In this document: piece after piece, positions 28,905 through 37,855 of the stretch
Numbering within the stretch: the stretch's first letter is position 1
Layout: each line of letters begins with the position of its first letter
DNA from: Candidatus Heimdallarchaeota archaeon
GTDB taxonomy: Archaea > Asgardarchaeota > Heimdallarchaeia > Hodarchaeales > Hodarchaeaceae
Direction of reading: 5' to 3'
Assembly (NCBI GenBank): GCA_020353515.1
Contig: CP070695.1
Coordinates: 4,777,414 to 4,841,413, forward strand
Length of the DNA: 64,000 bases
Translations under genes and position numbers: made by a program
Notes under the pieces: model-generated
Databases searched by the model: none
What the model was told of the DNA's origin: nothing
Seen by the model: only the letters and a program-made list of their open reading frames with translations

Positions 28905-29705
28905 TTATTTATACGCTCCTAGGTTTAACCCTTTCTCCTTTAGAGCTGCTAGTAACTGGTCTACTAATGTTGAGGCATCTTCATCCTTGAAGACCACACA
29001 CTTCTCAGTACGAGGGGGAGGGGCCTCCATTTTGATGATGTTAACGTTGGAGTCTAGAGATCCTGCCTCTAATTCACTTATTTCCCACACAGGAACCTTA
29101 GTTCGGCTCGCTTGCATTATTCGACGTACACTGGTATAGCGGGGTTCTTCAAAATCCCCACTTGATGCAATGCTGAGTATAGCAGGTAATTGAAGTTCTA
29201 TTGTTCTAGTTCCTCCTTCGATGACTTTTTCGACCTTGACCTTACCACCATCAAATGAAATTCGTTCAACCCACGAGGCGGTAGGAAGATCAAGGAACTC
29301 GGATACCATGGGGGCCATCGTAGCTGTACCGTAATCATAACTTTGCATTCCAAATAGAACCAAGTCAAAAGTTCCGATCTTTGTAACCGCGGCCGCTAAA
29401 ATCTTTGCAACAGCAAAAAAATTCGTCACACGTGCCTCGGAATTCTCAATCCTAATAGCCTCGTTACAGCCCATTGCAATTGCCTCTTTAACAACCTTAT
29501 CGGCCATATCAGACCCTAAACACACAGCTGTGACTTTACCTTCGCCTTTCTCCTCAACAATTTTCAAAGCTGCCTCTATAGCATGTTTATCATAATTGTT
29601 TGTCATAACATCTGCTTTATCATCCCGATCCCCTGGGAAGGTCTCATCTGGGGATAAGGGAGCATTTCGATCAATTGTTGCTTTCACAAACACAATTATA
29701 TTCAT
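28905..29705 (-). CDS. etfB: Electron transfer flavoprotein beta subunit
   Basis: About 266 residues: MNIIVFVKATIDRNAPLSPD start, NNYDKHAIEAALKI (AMP/FAD-binding region), GMQSYDYGTATMAPMVSEFL, and a C-terminal tail that wraps the partner. ATG 29705 is chosen because the conserved ETF beta N-terminus begins there; an in-frame TTG lies five codons upstream. Middle gene of the acyl-CoA dehydrogenase-etfB-etfA operon. Nothing indicates the extra FAD site of bifurcating ETFs, but sequence reading cannot exclude it. Confidence 0.9.
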   Translation of the reverse strand: MNIIVFVKATIDRNAPLSPDETFPGDRDDKADVMTNNYDKHAIEAALKIVEEKGEGKVTAVCLGSDMADKVVKEAIAMGCNEAIRIENSEARVTNFFAVAKILAAAVTKIGTFDLVLFGMQSYDYGTATMAPMVSEFLDLPTASWVERISFDGGKVKVEKVIEGGTRTIELQLPAILSIASSGDFEEPRYTSVRRIMQASRTKVPVWEISELEAGSLDSNVNIIKMEAPPPRTEKCVVFKDEDASTLVDQLLAALKEKGLNLGAYK

Positions 29706-29731
29706 GTTCAAACTTTCCAATTACATTCTGT

Positions 29732-30961
29732 TTATTGTTGAGCTCTGCCTAGAGTGCCCCGTCCAATGATTGTTTTTTGCATTTCAGAAGTCCCTTCGTA
29801 AATTGTAAGAACACGAGCGTCTCTAAACAATCGTTCAACACGATACTCTCGACTATAGCCATACCCTCCGTGAATTTGAACTGCATCATAAGTAATTTTT
29901 TGCGCAACTTCAGTCGCGAAGTATTTTGCCATTGATGATTCAATTTGTGTATCTTCGTTGTTATCTTTCATTCGAGCAGTGTTTAAATAAAGTAAGCGAG
30001 CTTGGTGTACTTGAGTGGCCATATCTGCCAGCATAAATGAGATAGCTTGATGTTTTCCAATAGGACGACCAAATTGAACTCGTTGATTGGCATAATTGAT
30101 ACTTTCCTGCAATGCAGTTTCAGCAATACCAGCTGACTGAGCTGCGATACCTATACGACTTGATGCTAAACTCCCTAAGACTAACCTTAATCCTCCATTC
30201 TCTTTTCCTAATAAATTTTCTTTAGGAACTTCAGCACGATCTAAAGCAACCTGAGAAGTAATTGATCCATGTAAACCCATTTTTTCTTCTATTCGGACTA
30301 CTTCATAACCGTCACCAGCAATATCAGGATCCACAATAAAAGCACTTAAACCTCTTGGGCCTTGGGTTTTGTCAGTAACAGCAAGGGTAATATTAGTACC
30401 AGCTGCACCACCATGTGACAAGAAGATTTTGTTACCCGTTAAATAATAAGAGTCACCCTCTAATTCTGCTTTTGTAGTAACAGCAGAGATATCAGATCCA
30501 GCATTAGGTTCAGAAAACGCCATGGCTCCTATAGCGTCTCCACTTGAAAGCAGGGGGAGGTATTTTTGTTTAGCTTCTGGAGTCCCATGATTGTTAATAA
30601 TTTCTATACTAAGACTTTGACTCGGAAAAAACATAGAGAAAGCTAATGAGGCTCGTGCTATCAATTCTATAACAGCTGTCCATAACGAATAACTTAATCC
30701 GAATCCATCATATTCTTCTGGGACGATTATCGCAAAGAGGTCATTTTCTTGGCATTTCTTATATAATTCCATCATACCTGAAGGGTAACTAACCTGTTTT
30801 GTTTGAGGATCAAAATGGGCTCCTTCTTCATCCCATTCTTGCTCTTTTTCGATAATTTCATTCATAGCAAGATCATAAACCATCTCTAAGATCATCTGAT
30901 TCTGCTCTTGCTCCTCTTTTGAAAAATTAAAACTCTTAAAAATCTTTAAAATCTGCTTCAT
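29732..30961 (-). CDS. Acyl-CoA dehydrogenase
   Basis: 409 residues from ATG 30961, supported by agaggt seven bases upstream. Motifs: AMAFSEPNAGSDISAV (FAD site), GNKIFLSHGG, QRVQFGRPIGKHQAISFMLADM, QIHGGYGYSREYRVERLFRD and LTIYEGTSEMQ with the catalytic glutamate in the position used by short- and medium-chain enzymes. It oxidises an acyl-CoA to the enoyl-CoA and passes electrons to the ETF encoded directly downstream. Chain length or amino-acid origin of the substrate cannot be told. An inverted repeat lies upstream of the start. Confidence 0.92.
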   Translation of the reverse strand: MKQILKIFKSFNFSKEEQEQNQMILEMVYDLAMNEIIEKEQEWDEEGAHFDPQTKQVSYPSGMMELYKKCQENDLFAIIVPEEYDGFGLSYSLWTAVIELIARASLAFSMFFPSQSLSIEIINNHGTPEAKQKYLPLLSSGDAIGAMAFSEPNAGSDISAVTTKAELEGDSYYLTGNKIFLSHGGAAGTNITLAVTDKTQGPRGLSAFIVDPDIAGDGYEVVRIEEKMGLHGSITSQVALDRAEVPKENLLGKENGGLRLVLGSLASSRIGIAAQSAGIAETALQESINYANQRVQFGRPIGKHQAISFMLADMATQVHQARLLYLNTARMKDNNEDTQIESSMAKYFATEVAQKITYDAVQIHGGYGYSREYRVERLFRDARVLTIYEGTSEMQKTIIGRGTLGRAQQ

Positions 30962-31012
30962 GAATTGTACCTCTAGCATGTGGTAGATTTACACACATGG
31001 ACAATTTTGATT

Positions 31013-31029
31013 AAAAACCGACGGTTTTT
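31013..31029. promoter_or_regulatory. 17-bp perfect inverted repeat, candidate operator
   Basis: aaaaaccg-a-cggttttt lies 52 bp upstream of the acyl-CoA dehydrogenase ATG. A related half-site (gaccgttttt) recurs at 31096-31105. A position in the promoter region of a catabolic operon suits a repressor site. The rest of 30980-31283 is AT-rich and holds no gene that I can see. Confidence 0.4.
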
Positions 31030-31283
31030 TCTGTAGGGTCATCGCAGGAATTATCTTCATAAAATTCTTACGGGGTTAAAAAATAATTATAGTCTGACCG
31101 TTTTTCCACATAAGTATAATTCTTTCTTATAGACATTAGCAGGAAAAATATCAATATTTCTATAGCTACAAGTAAAAAAACCAGTAAAGTAGAGAACTTT
31201 AATATCTTAAAATATCAACATGACCAGATTTAAGGTATAGAGTCATTAGAACTAATAGATGAATCTAAATAAGTAGCTATAAA

Positions 31284-31991
31284 TTATCTCGATCGGATCT
31301 TGTCAGTCAACATTTTTTTTTGACTTGTTTTCCGATTATTTCGAAGTTTTTCCTGAAAAATAGTTGCCCGAATAATTTCTCGTGCAAGAACTTTAAATGC
31401 TTCATCAACGTTGATGTTATCTTTTGCAGATGTTTCCATATAATGAACTTCAAAACCGTACTTCCGCTTCAGGAGTTTGGTTAGTTCTGCTGCATACTCT
31501 TTTCCATAACGAGCTGAAACCTGAGTTGGAAAAGCTGGATTATCACGAAGATCACACTTCGAACCAACGATAAGAAGTGGCATTTTACCATGCCCATTCA
31601 ATGCCCAATAGGACTGGATCCACTCAACAAGGTTCATATAGGATTCTTGATTCGTAATATCAAAAAAACATAATGCACCAATCGCTCCACGATAATAAAG
31701 ATCTCTGACGGCCTTAAATCGTGGCTGTCCAGCAAGATCCCAGATTTGAAATTTAATATCATATGTGGATTTAGTTTCTGGATAATACAAAGATAGTTCC
31801 TGACTTGCAAAATCTGCGCCAATGGTCATCAAATACTCAGTCTTGAATCCTTCCCCTAACCACGATCGTCGTAACGCAGTTTTACCCACGCCTCCATCGC
31901 CAACGAGAACAATTTTAGCACGTAATTTGGCACCTGGCCTTAAGGATGTACTTCGTGATGTTGCACGGCGGGAAGCCCCTCTTTGATTCAT
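31284..31991 (-). CDS. Ras/Rab-type small GTPase
   Basis: 235 residues. After a basic 26-residue N-terminal extension the G-domain shows G1 GDGGVGKT, switch I TIGADF, G3 WDLAGQ (catalytic Gln kept), G4 GSKCDL (Ser where the family has Asn) and G5 ETSAK. The insertions after G3 and before G5 are modest. There is no C-terminal cysteine for prenylation; the tail is basic (KKMLTDKIRSR), so membrane binding, if any, is electrostatic or through partners. Such eukaryote-like GTPases are abundant in Asgard archaea. SD aggggaa precedes the ATG. Confidence 0.92.
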   Translation of the reverse strand: MNQRGASRRATSRSTSLRPGAKLRAKIVLVGDGGVGKTALRRSWLGEGFKTEYLMTIGADFASQELSLYYPETKSTYDIKFQIWDLAGQPRFKAVRDLYYRGAIGALCFFDITNQESYMNLVEWIQSYWALNGHGKMPLLIVGSKCDLRDNPAFPTQVSARYGKEYAAELTKLLKRKYGFEVHYMETSAKDNINVDEAFKVLAREIIRATIFQEKLRNNRKTSQKKMLTDKIRSR

Positions 31992-32568
31992 AATATTTCC
32001 CCTATTCTCTGATGATTCATAAACTTTCTTTTAATCTTTGTTGGTTTAAAGAGAATTCTTTTAATTTCTGAAGGTTTCTTCTAGAGTCCTCTCGAATTCA
32101 GAAGTATCATTCGGAGAGATATATAGTCTGTCCTCTTTGTACTTTTCGTCTCTTTACATACATAGGCCTTTATAAGCTATTCGATATAATAATGCCAACA
32201 ATAAACTTTTATGGTTGAAAAATCACTACTGACCACAAAAAGAGGGAAGAAAAAGCAATTAAAATCATTTATTGAGAGAGGTAGTTATAAGGTCATTCAG
32301 AATGAATGAACATTAATTTTAAAAAATAATCTAGATTTGTAAAGGCTATTCAAAGATTAAATCGCTACATTTCTCTTTTAAAATTAATAGTTTTAATAAC
32401 ATCGAATTGAATCTTTAAATAGGATTTGAAGAACAATTCTAGTATTATTATCCGTCCTAAAACAGTGATACACTCTTGTACTATTTGTTATTATGATACT
32501 AAATAGTTAATTCTTAGCTACCAAAGAATAAAAGAGTTTTCTCTAGATGACCGATTGAGGTCATTGTA
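31992..32568. other. Intergenic region between GTPase and thiolase
   Basis: 577 bases separating divergent genes. AT-rich with several T/A boxes that could be promoters. A 32-codon frame (ATG 32211 to 32309) is open but has no supporting signal. No RNA gene recognised. Confidence 0.45.
32547..32564. promoter_or_regulatory. Inverted repeat overlapping thiolase ribosome-binding site
   Basis: atgacc-N6-ggtcat forms an 18-bp dyad ending four bases before the thiolase ATG (32569) and covering the likely ribosome-binding gagg. It could be an operator or a small RNA stem that masks the site. Confidence 0.3.
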
Positions 32569-33750
32569 ATGAATAGACCAGTTATAACGAGTATGTGTAG
32601 GACTCCAATGGGGCGAATGTTAGGAGCATTCTCTAAAAATTTTTCCGCAGCACAACTAGGGGCAGTTGTGATTAAAGAGGCAGTCAATCGCTCTCAAATT
32701 CACCCTAAAGAGGTGGATCATGTCCTAATGGGGCAAGTAATTTCAGCAGGATGTGCACAAAACACAGCACGGCAAGCAACAATTTATGCTGGATTACCAG
32801 TATCAGTCGGAGCGATCACCATCAACAAAGTATGTGGTTCAGGGATGGCAACAGTCATGTGGGCAGCTCAAATGATTAAAACGGGTGATATGGATATTGT
32901 AATTGCAGGAGGGACAGAAAACATGTCCATGGCTCCTTACTTACTGATGAAAGGACGGCAAGGATATCGATTTGGTAACGATCAATTGATTGATGCAATG
33001 TATCACGATGGCTTATATGACATTTACAATGATATGGCCATGGGAAATACTGGTGATATCATATCAAACCGATTTAATATCAGTCGTGAGGAAATGGATG
33101 AATTTGCTTTTAGATCTCATCAACAAGCTCATCAAGCAAGAGAGGCAGGCAAATTCAAAGAAGAAATTGTTCCTGTCGAAGTTCCTGTGCGGAAAAAAGG
33201 GAGTATTACAATAACTGAAGATGAAGGAATTCGGCCAGATACCACATTAGAAAAATTAGCAAAATTACCACCTGTGTTCAAAAAAGATGGAAAAGTAACT
33301 GCTGGAAACGCATCACAAATATCAGATGGTGCTAGTGCTCTCGTGGTCATGTCGGAAGCTTCTGCAAAAGAGAAGGGTATTCCAATCCTAGCAAAAATCG
33401 GATCTTATGGAACCAATGCAACAAAGCCTGAATGGGTTATGGAAGCTCCAGTCACGGGTGTTGAGCAATTACTTGAAAGAACTGGTCTTACTATAAATGA
33501 TTTTGATTTGATCGAACATAATGAGGCATTCGCTGCCGCGAGCTGTGCAGTGCGAAATAGCTTGAACATTCCTGACGAAAAATTCAATGTTAATGGAGGA
33601 GCGGTCGCTTTAGGACATCCTTTAGGATGTTCAGGGACAAGGATTCTTGTAACACTTTATCATGAGCTCGAAAAACGAAAGGGCCATCGAGGTTTAGCAA
33701 CGATTTGTCTTGGTGGTGGAGAAGCTTTATCAATGGTCATTGAGAGGTAA
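32569..33750 (+). CDS. Acetyl-CoA C-acetyltransferase (thiolase)
   Basis: 393 residues, standard bacterial-type thiolase. The nucleophilic Cys lies in TINKVCGSGMA (about residue 89), the catalytic His in NGGAVALGHPLGCSG and the second Cys in ICLGGGEAL. NEAFAAASC is also present. It condenses two acetyl-CoA or cleaves acetoacetyl-CoA. The usual archaeal partners of the mevalonate-type thiolase (HMG-CoA synthase and a DUF35 protein) are absent here, so a role with the acyl-CoA dehydrogenase/ETF group in acyl-CoA breakdown is possible. Confidence 0.93.
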   Translation: MNRPVITSMCRTPMGRMLGAFSKNFSAAQLGAVVIKEAVNRSQIHPKEVDHVLMGQVISAGCAQNTARQATIYAGLPVSVGAITINKVCGSGMATVMWAAQMIKTGDMDIVIAGGTENMSMAPYLLMKGRQGYRFGNDQLIDAMYHDGLYDIYNDMAMGNTGDIISNRFNISREEMDEFAFRSHQQAHQAREAGKFKEEIVPVEVPVRKKGSITITEDEGIRPDTTLEKLAKLPPVFKKDGKVTAGNASQISDGASALVVMSEASAKEKGIPILAKIGSYGTNATKPEWVMEAPVTGVEQLLERTGLTINDFDLIEHNEAFAAASCAVRNSLNIPDEKFNVNGGAVALGHPLGCSGTRILVTLYHELEKRKGHRGLATICLGGGEALSMVIER

Positions 33751-33836
33751 GAACGCCCTCACTCAAGAAAATACAAACCTTATAAAAGGAGGAACAACTA
33801 CAAGTACACAAACAAATTTTCCTTGGAGAAAATAGT

Positions 33837-34295
33837 TTGAATATCTCTCAAAAAACAAGCGCTTATAATGCAGCCTTATCCTCCTTACGTTTTGAACTTA
33901 CCAAAACTTATGAAGAAGCCTTTATCTACAAACTTGTGGTTGATTCGCTCTCAAAAATCCCACATTTTTCATGGATTGGTATTTATTTCTTTAACCCAGT
34001 TACCAAGGAATTTTATCTGGGTTACCATTCTGGAAAAGTAGCAAAGATTACCGTTATTAAGTTAGATCAACTCAGTGTTACTAAATTTGAAATTATAAGT
34101 GATATTACTGCTGAACCAAAGTTTTCAGTCTGCCCTGATGTTGCTTCTGAATGTAAATTGCTAATAATGAAACATAATACGACATTAGGACTAATAGTAA
34201 TTGGTTCAGATAATCCAAATACTTTTAATGAGATAGACAGAAAATACCTGTTAGAGATAGCAGAAACAGTGGCAGATAAGGTATATCATCGCTAA
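33837..34295 (+). CDS. GAF-domain protein
   Basis: 152 residues, almost entirely one GAF domain: FSWIGIYFFNPVTKEFYLGY, then CKLLIMKHNTTLGLIVIGSD and the closing helix DRKYLLEIAETVADKV. The W-x-GIY opening resembles free methionine-R-sulfoxide reductases, but their Cys set is only partly suggested (SVCPDVASEC), so a small-ligand sensor is as likely. TTG 33837 follows ttggagaa. Stand-alone gene after thiolase. Confidence 0.65.
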   Translation: MNISQKTSAYNAALSSLRFELTKTYEEAFIYKLVVDSLSKIPHFSWIGIYFFNPVTKEFYLGYHSGKVAKITVIKLDQLSVTKFEIISDITAEPKFSVCPDVASECKLLIMKHNTTLGLIVIGSDNPNTFNEIDRKYLLEIAETVADKVYHR

Positions 34296-34428
34296 TTGGC
34301 ATAATAATGATTTAATCTTGAATAATCCAAGAGGATCCAAAATTAGTCGCGCTTCTATTTAATGAAAATATTAATGCACGAAATTTAGAAGGCGTTATAT
34401 GTTGCTCAATATTTAGAAATCCAGATAA

Positions 34429-35514
34429 TCAAGCTAAAAGCATTTCACCTACTTCACAAAAGCCTAAAGAAGAAAAAAGCCTTAATGAAGGCATATTCAT
34501 CTCATAAATATCAGCATGGATCATATCCACACCCCTATCCATCAAATATCTCAGCGATTTTTGAATAAGGGCTAGGGCAATTTTTCTTCCCCTACAAGAG
34601 GGATGCACGCCAATTCCAGCAATGACTCCGATGTTTGTGTCGACCTGTTTTTCAATAGTAACAGTACAATAGCCGATGGGTTTATAGTATTCGATAGCAA
34701 TAAATGTGCCGTGTTTGAAATATCTTTGCGCATCTTCTATTGATAGAGGGATAAATGTATCAGGAGAGGTAGCTAGCACCATATTAAATAGTCGAACGAA
34801 CTGACGGACTTTTCTATTATGAGATACGTCTAGTTCCTCAATAAAAAGGGACTCAAGTTCAGAGACTTTTTGCAGAGCTTCCATTCGTTCATTGAGATAA
34901 TAGTTTACTGTGGTTATCGGAGCTTCAACAATAACATATCTATTTTTAAGAGATTGAACTTGGTAAGGGAGAAATAGATGATGGAATCCAGTAAGGTTGA
35001 CAAGATTGAGTTCATCTTCAGAAACCCCTAAAGTAACTGATCGTTCATGAAATTGACAAAGACATTCAACAGGGATGACAAAGTAATTTGGGAATCGAAT
35101 CTCAGTTCTTAGAGACCCCTCCTTTCTAACTAGGAAATCCACCCGAAGACCAGGATAATAAGCAATATTTGCTATTCGTCCTAATTCCGATCCCGAAATG
35201 TCATAAACAATCATTTTTTTTACATCTGAGAAACAATAACACTTATCGAAAGAAAAAACCTCTTTTTGAGAACAGGCTTCGTTTATCCGATCTTTCGTCT
35301 GTGAAACTGTAATTTCCTTTTTTGTTGAATCATCATTATTAATGAAAGAAATTGGAATAGCCCATTTTTTTCTCCCCACGATAATATATTCAATCTTATG
35401 AGAAAGTAAGTTGATTAATAAATCACGAATTCTCCCCATTTTTTTTGAATGCCGATCACGAACTTCATAGTCCAAAATTTCTGACGCTAAGTAACCTTTT
35501 TTGGATTTTAGCAC
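34429..35514 (-). CDS. PRC-barrel-like protein with C-terminal GNAT domain
   Basis: 361 residues. Residues 1-190 appear to hold two PRC-barrel-like units (YLASEILDYEVRDRHSKKMG and MIVYDISGSELGRIANIAYY), small beta-barrels often involved in RNA or protein contacts. The C-terminal 150 residues are a GNAT acetyltransferase: GVIAGIGVHPSCRGRKIALA (acetyl-CoA loop) and MPSLRLFSSLGFCEVGE. The combination is unusual. Convergent with the GAF gene; no operon partner. Confidence 0.7.
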   Translation of the reverse strand: MLKSKKGYLASEILDYEVRDRHSKKMGRIRDLLINLLSHKIEYIIVGRKKWAIPISFINNDDSTKKEITVSQTKDRINEACSQKEVFSFDKCYCFSDVKKMIVYDISGSELGRIANIAYYPGLRVDFLVRKEGSLRTEIRFPNYFVIPVECLCQFHERSVTLGVSEDELNLVNLTGFHHLFLPYQVQSLKNRYVIVEAPITTVNYYLNERMEALQKVSELESLFIEELDVSHNRKVRQFVRLFNMVLATSPDTFIPLSIEDAQRYFKHGTFIAIEYYKPIGYCTVTIEKQVDTNIGVIAGIGVHPSCRGRKIALALIQKSLRYLMDRGVDMIHADIYEMNMPSLRLFSSLGFCEVGEMLLA

Positions 35515-35917
35515 TAGCTCACATCTACTACTGAAGGTTCAATCACAATACCTTTGGGTAGAGGATTTCCCCTTTTAAATTTTTTATGAGTGACCCTTAT
35601 CTGTTGACCCATGCTTTAACTAACTGTTGGACTCTTTTATTACGAGAGGTACGATACGTAAAAGGTAAATCAATCGATTTTTGAATGTAGAAACTACTCA
35701 AGGGAACTAAAACAACGATTATCTCACACATGACTATTTTTGAGGGCTTATTAAGTAGAAGTAACTATATTCACAATTATATGCCTTTAATGGCAATTTG
35801 CCGCAAAAGGCGCCTTTTTAAATCACTTGAGTAATTCTTTTACATAATCTTGTAAATTGTAAGTTTCTTCCACTTTTATGTAAAAGGAATTAGAATTCTA
35901 TAGAAGGTAGCTTTCCC
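35515..35917. other. Divergent promoter region
   Basis: 403 bases between the PRC/GNAT gene and the ABC exporter, transcribed away from each other. Apart from the palindrome at 35805-35818 I see no gene or repeat. Confidence 0.5.
35805..35818. promoter_or_regulatory. 14-bp perfect palindrome upstream of ABC exporter
   Basis: aaaaggcgcctttt is fully self-complementary and lies 100 bp before the exporter ATPase ATG. The following tttaaat could be a TATA element, so a repressor at the palindrome would block it. Confidence 0.4.
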
Positions 35918-36961
35918 ATGTCTCAACAGAAAATGATCGAAGTAAACGATCTGGTTAAAATATATCATTCCAAAAGAAGAACAGGATTATTTCGTAGCCA
36001 AAAAAATGAAGTAGAGGCTTTAAGGGGTGTTTCGTTCTTTGTTAATCAGGGGGAAATATTTGGATTGCTTGGCCCTAATGGGGCTGGAAAGACTACATTA
36101 ATTAAAATTCTCACAACTTTACTTTTACCAACCTCTGGTACGGCAAAAGTTAACGAATTTACTCTAGATCAAGATAAGCAGGTTAAAGCGTCTATTGGAG
36201 CAATGTTGATGGGTGAGAGAGGACTTTATTGGAAACTAACAGGACGAGAGAATCTTGAATACTTTGGTGCTCTCTATCATGTCCCAAAAAAAGTTCGGCG
36301 AGAACGAATAGACAATTTAATAGATTTATTAGAACTTGAAAAGATAGCAGATAGAACAGTAGAGACTTATTCATCAGGACAGAAGATGAAAATGGTGTTT
36401 GCACGAGCATTGATTAATAATGCTCCCATTTTAATGTTAGACGAACCTACAAATACTCTAGATGTTAAAGAAGCGAGACGCCTCAGAAAAATCGTGAAAG
36501 AACACAATGAGAGTGAAAATAAGACAATAATTTACTGTACCCATCAAATGTACGAGGCTGAAGAACTCTGTCATCGGGTAGCAATTATTGATCATGGACG
36601 AATTATAGCTCTTGACGATCCTGAAGAACTCAAAGATGGATTAGAACAATCTGATATTCTCAGTATTGAAGGTACTATCCCTGAAGAGGCTAGATTCGCT
36701 GTTAATTCCCTTCCTGGAGTTACATCAGCCAATATACTTGTAAAACGGTCAAATAATGGTTCTACAGAGGAAAAACCTTATCTTAGCGTTGTCTGCGAAG
36801 ATAGTCGTCAGATCCTTCCTGATCTTATTTCAACTCTAAATATTAAGGGCGCCATCATCCGAAATATTGACAAGCAAGAAACAACCTTAGAAGATGTTTT
36901 TGTTAATATCACAGGCCGTTCACTTATGGATGACACTCGTCAGAGTGAGACTTCAAACTAA
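35918..36961 (+). CDS. ABC-2 exporter ATPase
   Basis: 347 residues. Walker A GPNGAGKTT, signature YSSGQKMKMVFARAL (SSGQ instead of SGGQ), Walker B ILMLDEPT and the H-loop IYCTHQMYEAEEL. A C-terminal extension of about 110 residues (from LEQSDILSIEG) is of the DrrA/NatA type. It powers export through the two permeases that follow within the same operon. Substrate unknown: antibiotics, lipids or ions are all possible for this class. Confidence 0.9.
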   Translation: MSQQKMIEVNDLVKIYHSKRRTGLFRSQKNEVEALRGVSFFVNQGEIFGLLGPNGAGKTTLIKILTTLLLPTSGTAKVNEFTLDQDKQVKASIGAMLMGERGLYWKLTGRENLEYFGALYHVPKKVRRERIDNLIDLLELEKIADRTVETYSSGQKMKMVFARALINNAPILMLDEPTNTLDVKEARRLRKIVKEHNESENKTIIYCTHQMYEAEELCHRVAIIDHGRIIALDDPEELKDGLEQSDILSIEGTIPEEARFAVNSLPGVTSANILVKRSNNGSTEEKPYLSVVCEDSRQILPDLISTLNIKGAIIRNIDKQETTLEDVFVNITGRSLMDDTRQSETSN

Positions 36962-36977
36962 TGGATGAGGGCCAGAG

Positions 36978-37844
36978 ATGATATTACGCTCAGCTAAAGT
37001 GTCATTAACCGATCATCTAGGGGTACTAGTGGGAACATTCATTGTTCGAGTAAAAGTAATTTCACGATACAAAGGCTCATTACTTATGGATATTCTTATG
37101 CCCTTGTTTTTGGCTGCTATGCCTATCTTATTAGGCCAAGCAATGGCTGGTTCGACCGCTGCTGCATCAGCAAACTTTCAACACAGCACTGGCTTAACTG
37201 AAGCGAATTATATTGCATATATGATAATCGGAGCAAATGTCTTTTCATCAATAATGACTTCTTTCTGGCTCTTTGGTCTTTTTATACGGCGTGAACAGAC
37301 ACTGGGAACTCTAGAATCTCTTTTCATGTCTCCTGCTCATAAACTTTCCATTTTAGCAGGTTTAACTCTCTATGTAGAAGCAAGATCACTCTTTACCTTT
37401 GTATTAGGATATTCATTAGGTTGTATCGTATTTGGGGTCAATCCACTTCAAGGTCAAGTACTCCTTGCACTATTTATTCTCCTCCTTGGTTTGATTCCAA
37501 TCAACGGCTTATCTTTTCTTCTTGGTGCGTTAGTATTGAAAGTCAAACAAGCCAATACCATTTTCAATACTTTTCAATGGCCATTAGCAATAATCTCGGG
37601 GATTTTCTTTCCTATTACTGTTCTACCCGTATTTTTACAGATTTTTGCTTTTATGTTTCCAGGCTTTTATGTGACTCACGACATCCAGGCGGCTCTAACT
37701 GGATTAAAGTGGCTTTTTGGTAATATGTTTCTTGATTTAGGTGTTCTTTTCGCTTTCACTCTCATATGTCCCCTCATTGGATATTGGATATTCGCAAAGA
37801 CGGAAGCAAGGAGTAAGAGAGCAGAAGGAATAGGACAATTTTAA
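36978..37844 (+). CDS. ABC-2 type permease 1
   Basis: 288 residues with six hydrophobic helices. ABC-2 features: the cytoplasmic loop RREQTLGTLESLFMSPAHK and the late segment FQWPLAIISGIFFPITVLP with FMFPGFYVTHDIQAAL. Forms the membrane channel with the next gene product. The start is 16 bp after the ATPase stop. Confidence 0.85.
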   Translation: MILRSAKVSLTDHLGVLVGTFIVRVKVISRYKGSLLMDILMPLFLAAMPILLGQAMAGSTAAASANFQHSTGLTEANYIAYMIIGANVFSSIMTSFWLFGLFIRREQTLGTLESLFMSPAHKLSILAGLTLYVEARSLFTFVLGYSLGCIVFGVNPLQGQVLLALFILLLGLIPINGLSFLLGALVLKVKQANTIFNTFQWPLAIISGIFFPITVLPVFLQIFAFMFPGFYVTHDIQAALTGLKWLFGNMFLDLGVLFAFTLICPLIGYWIFAKTEARSKRAEGIGQF

Positions 37845-37855
37845 GAGGAATAATC

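Noticed and set aside
32211..32309. 32-codon frame between the GTPase and thiolase genes
   Set aside because: Basic composition and no Shine-Dalgarno or TATA element; length is expected by chance in AT-rich DNA.
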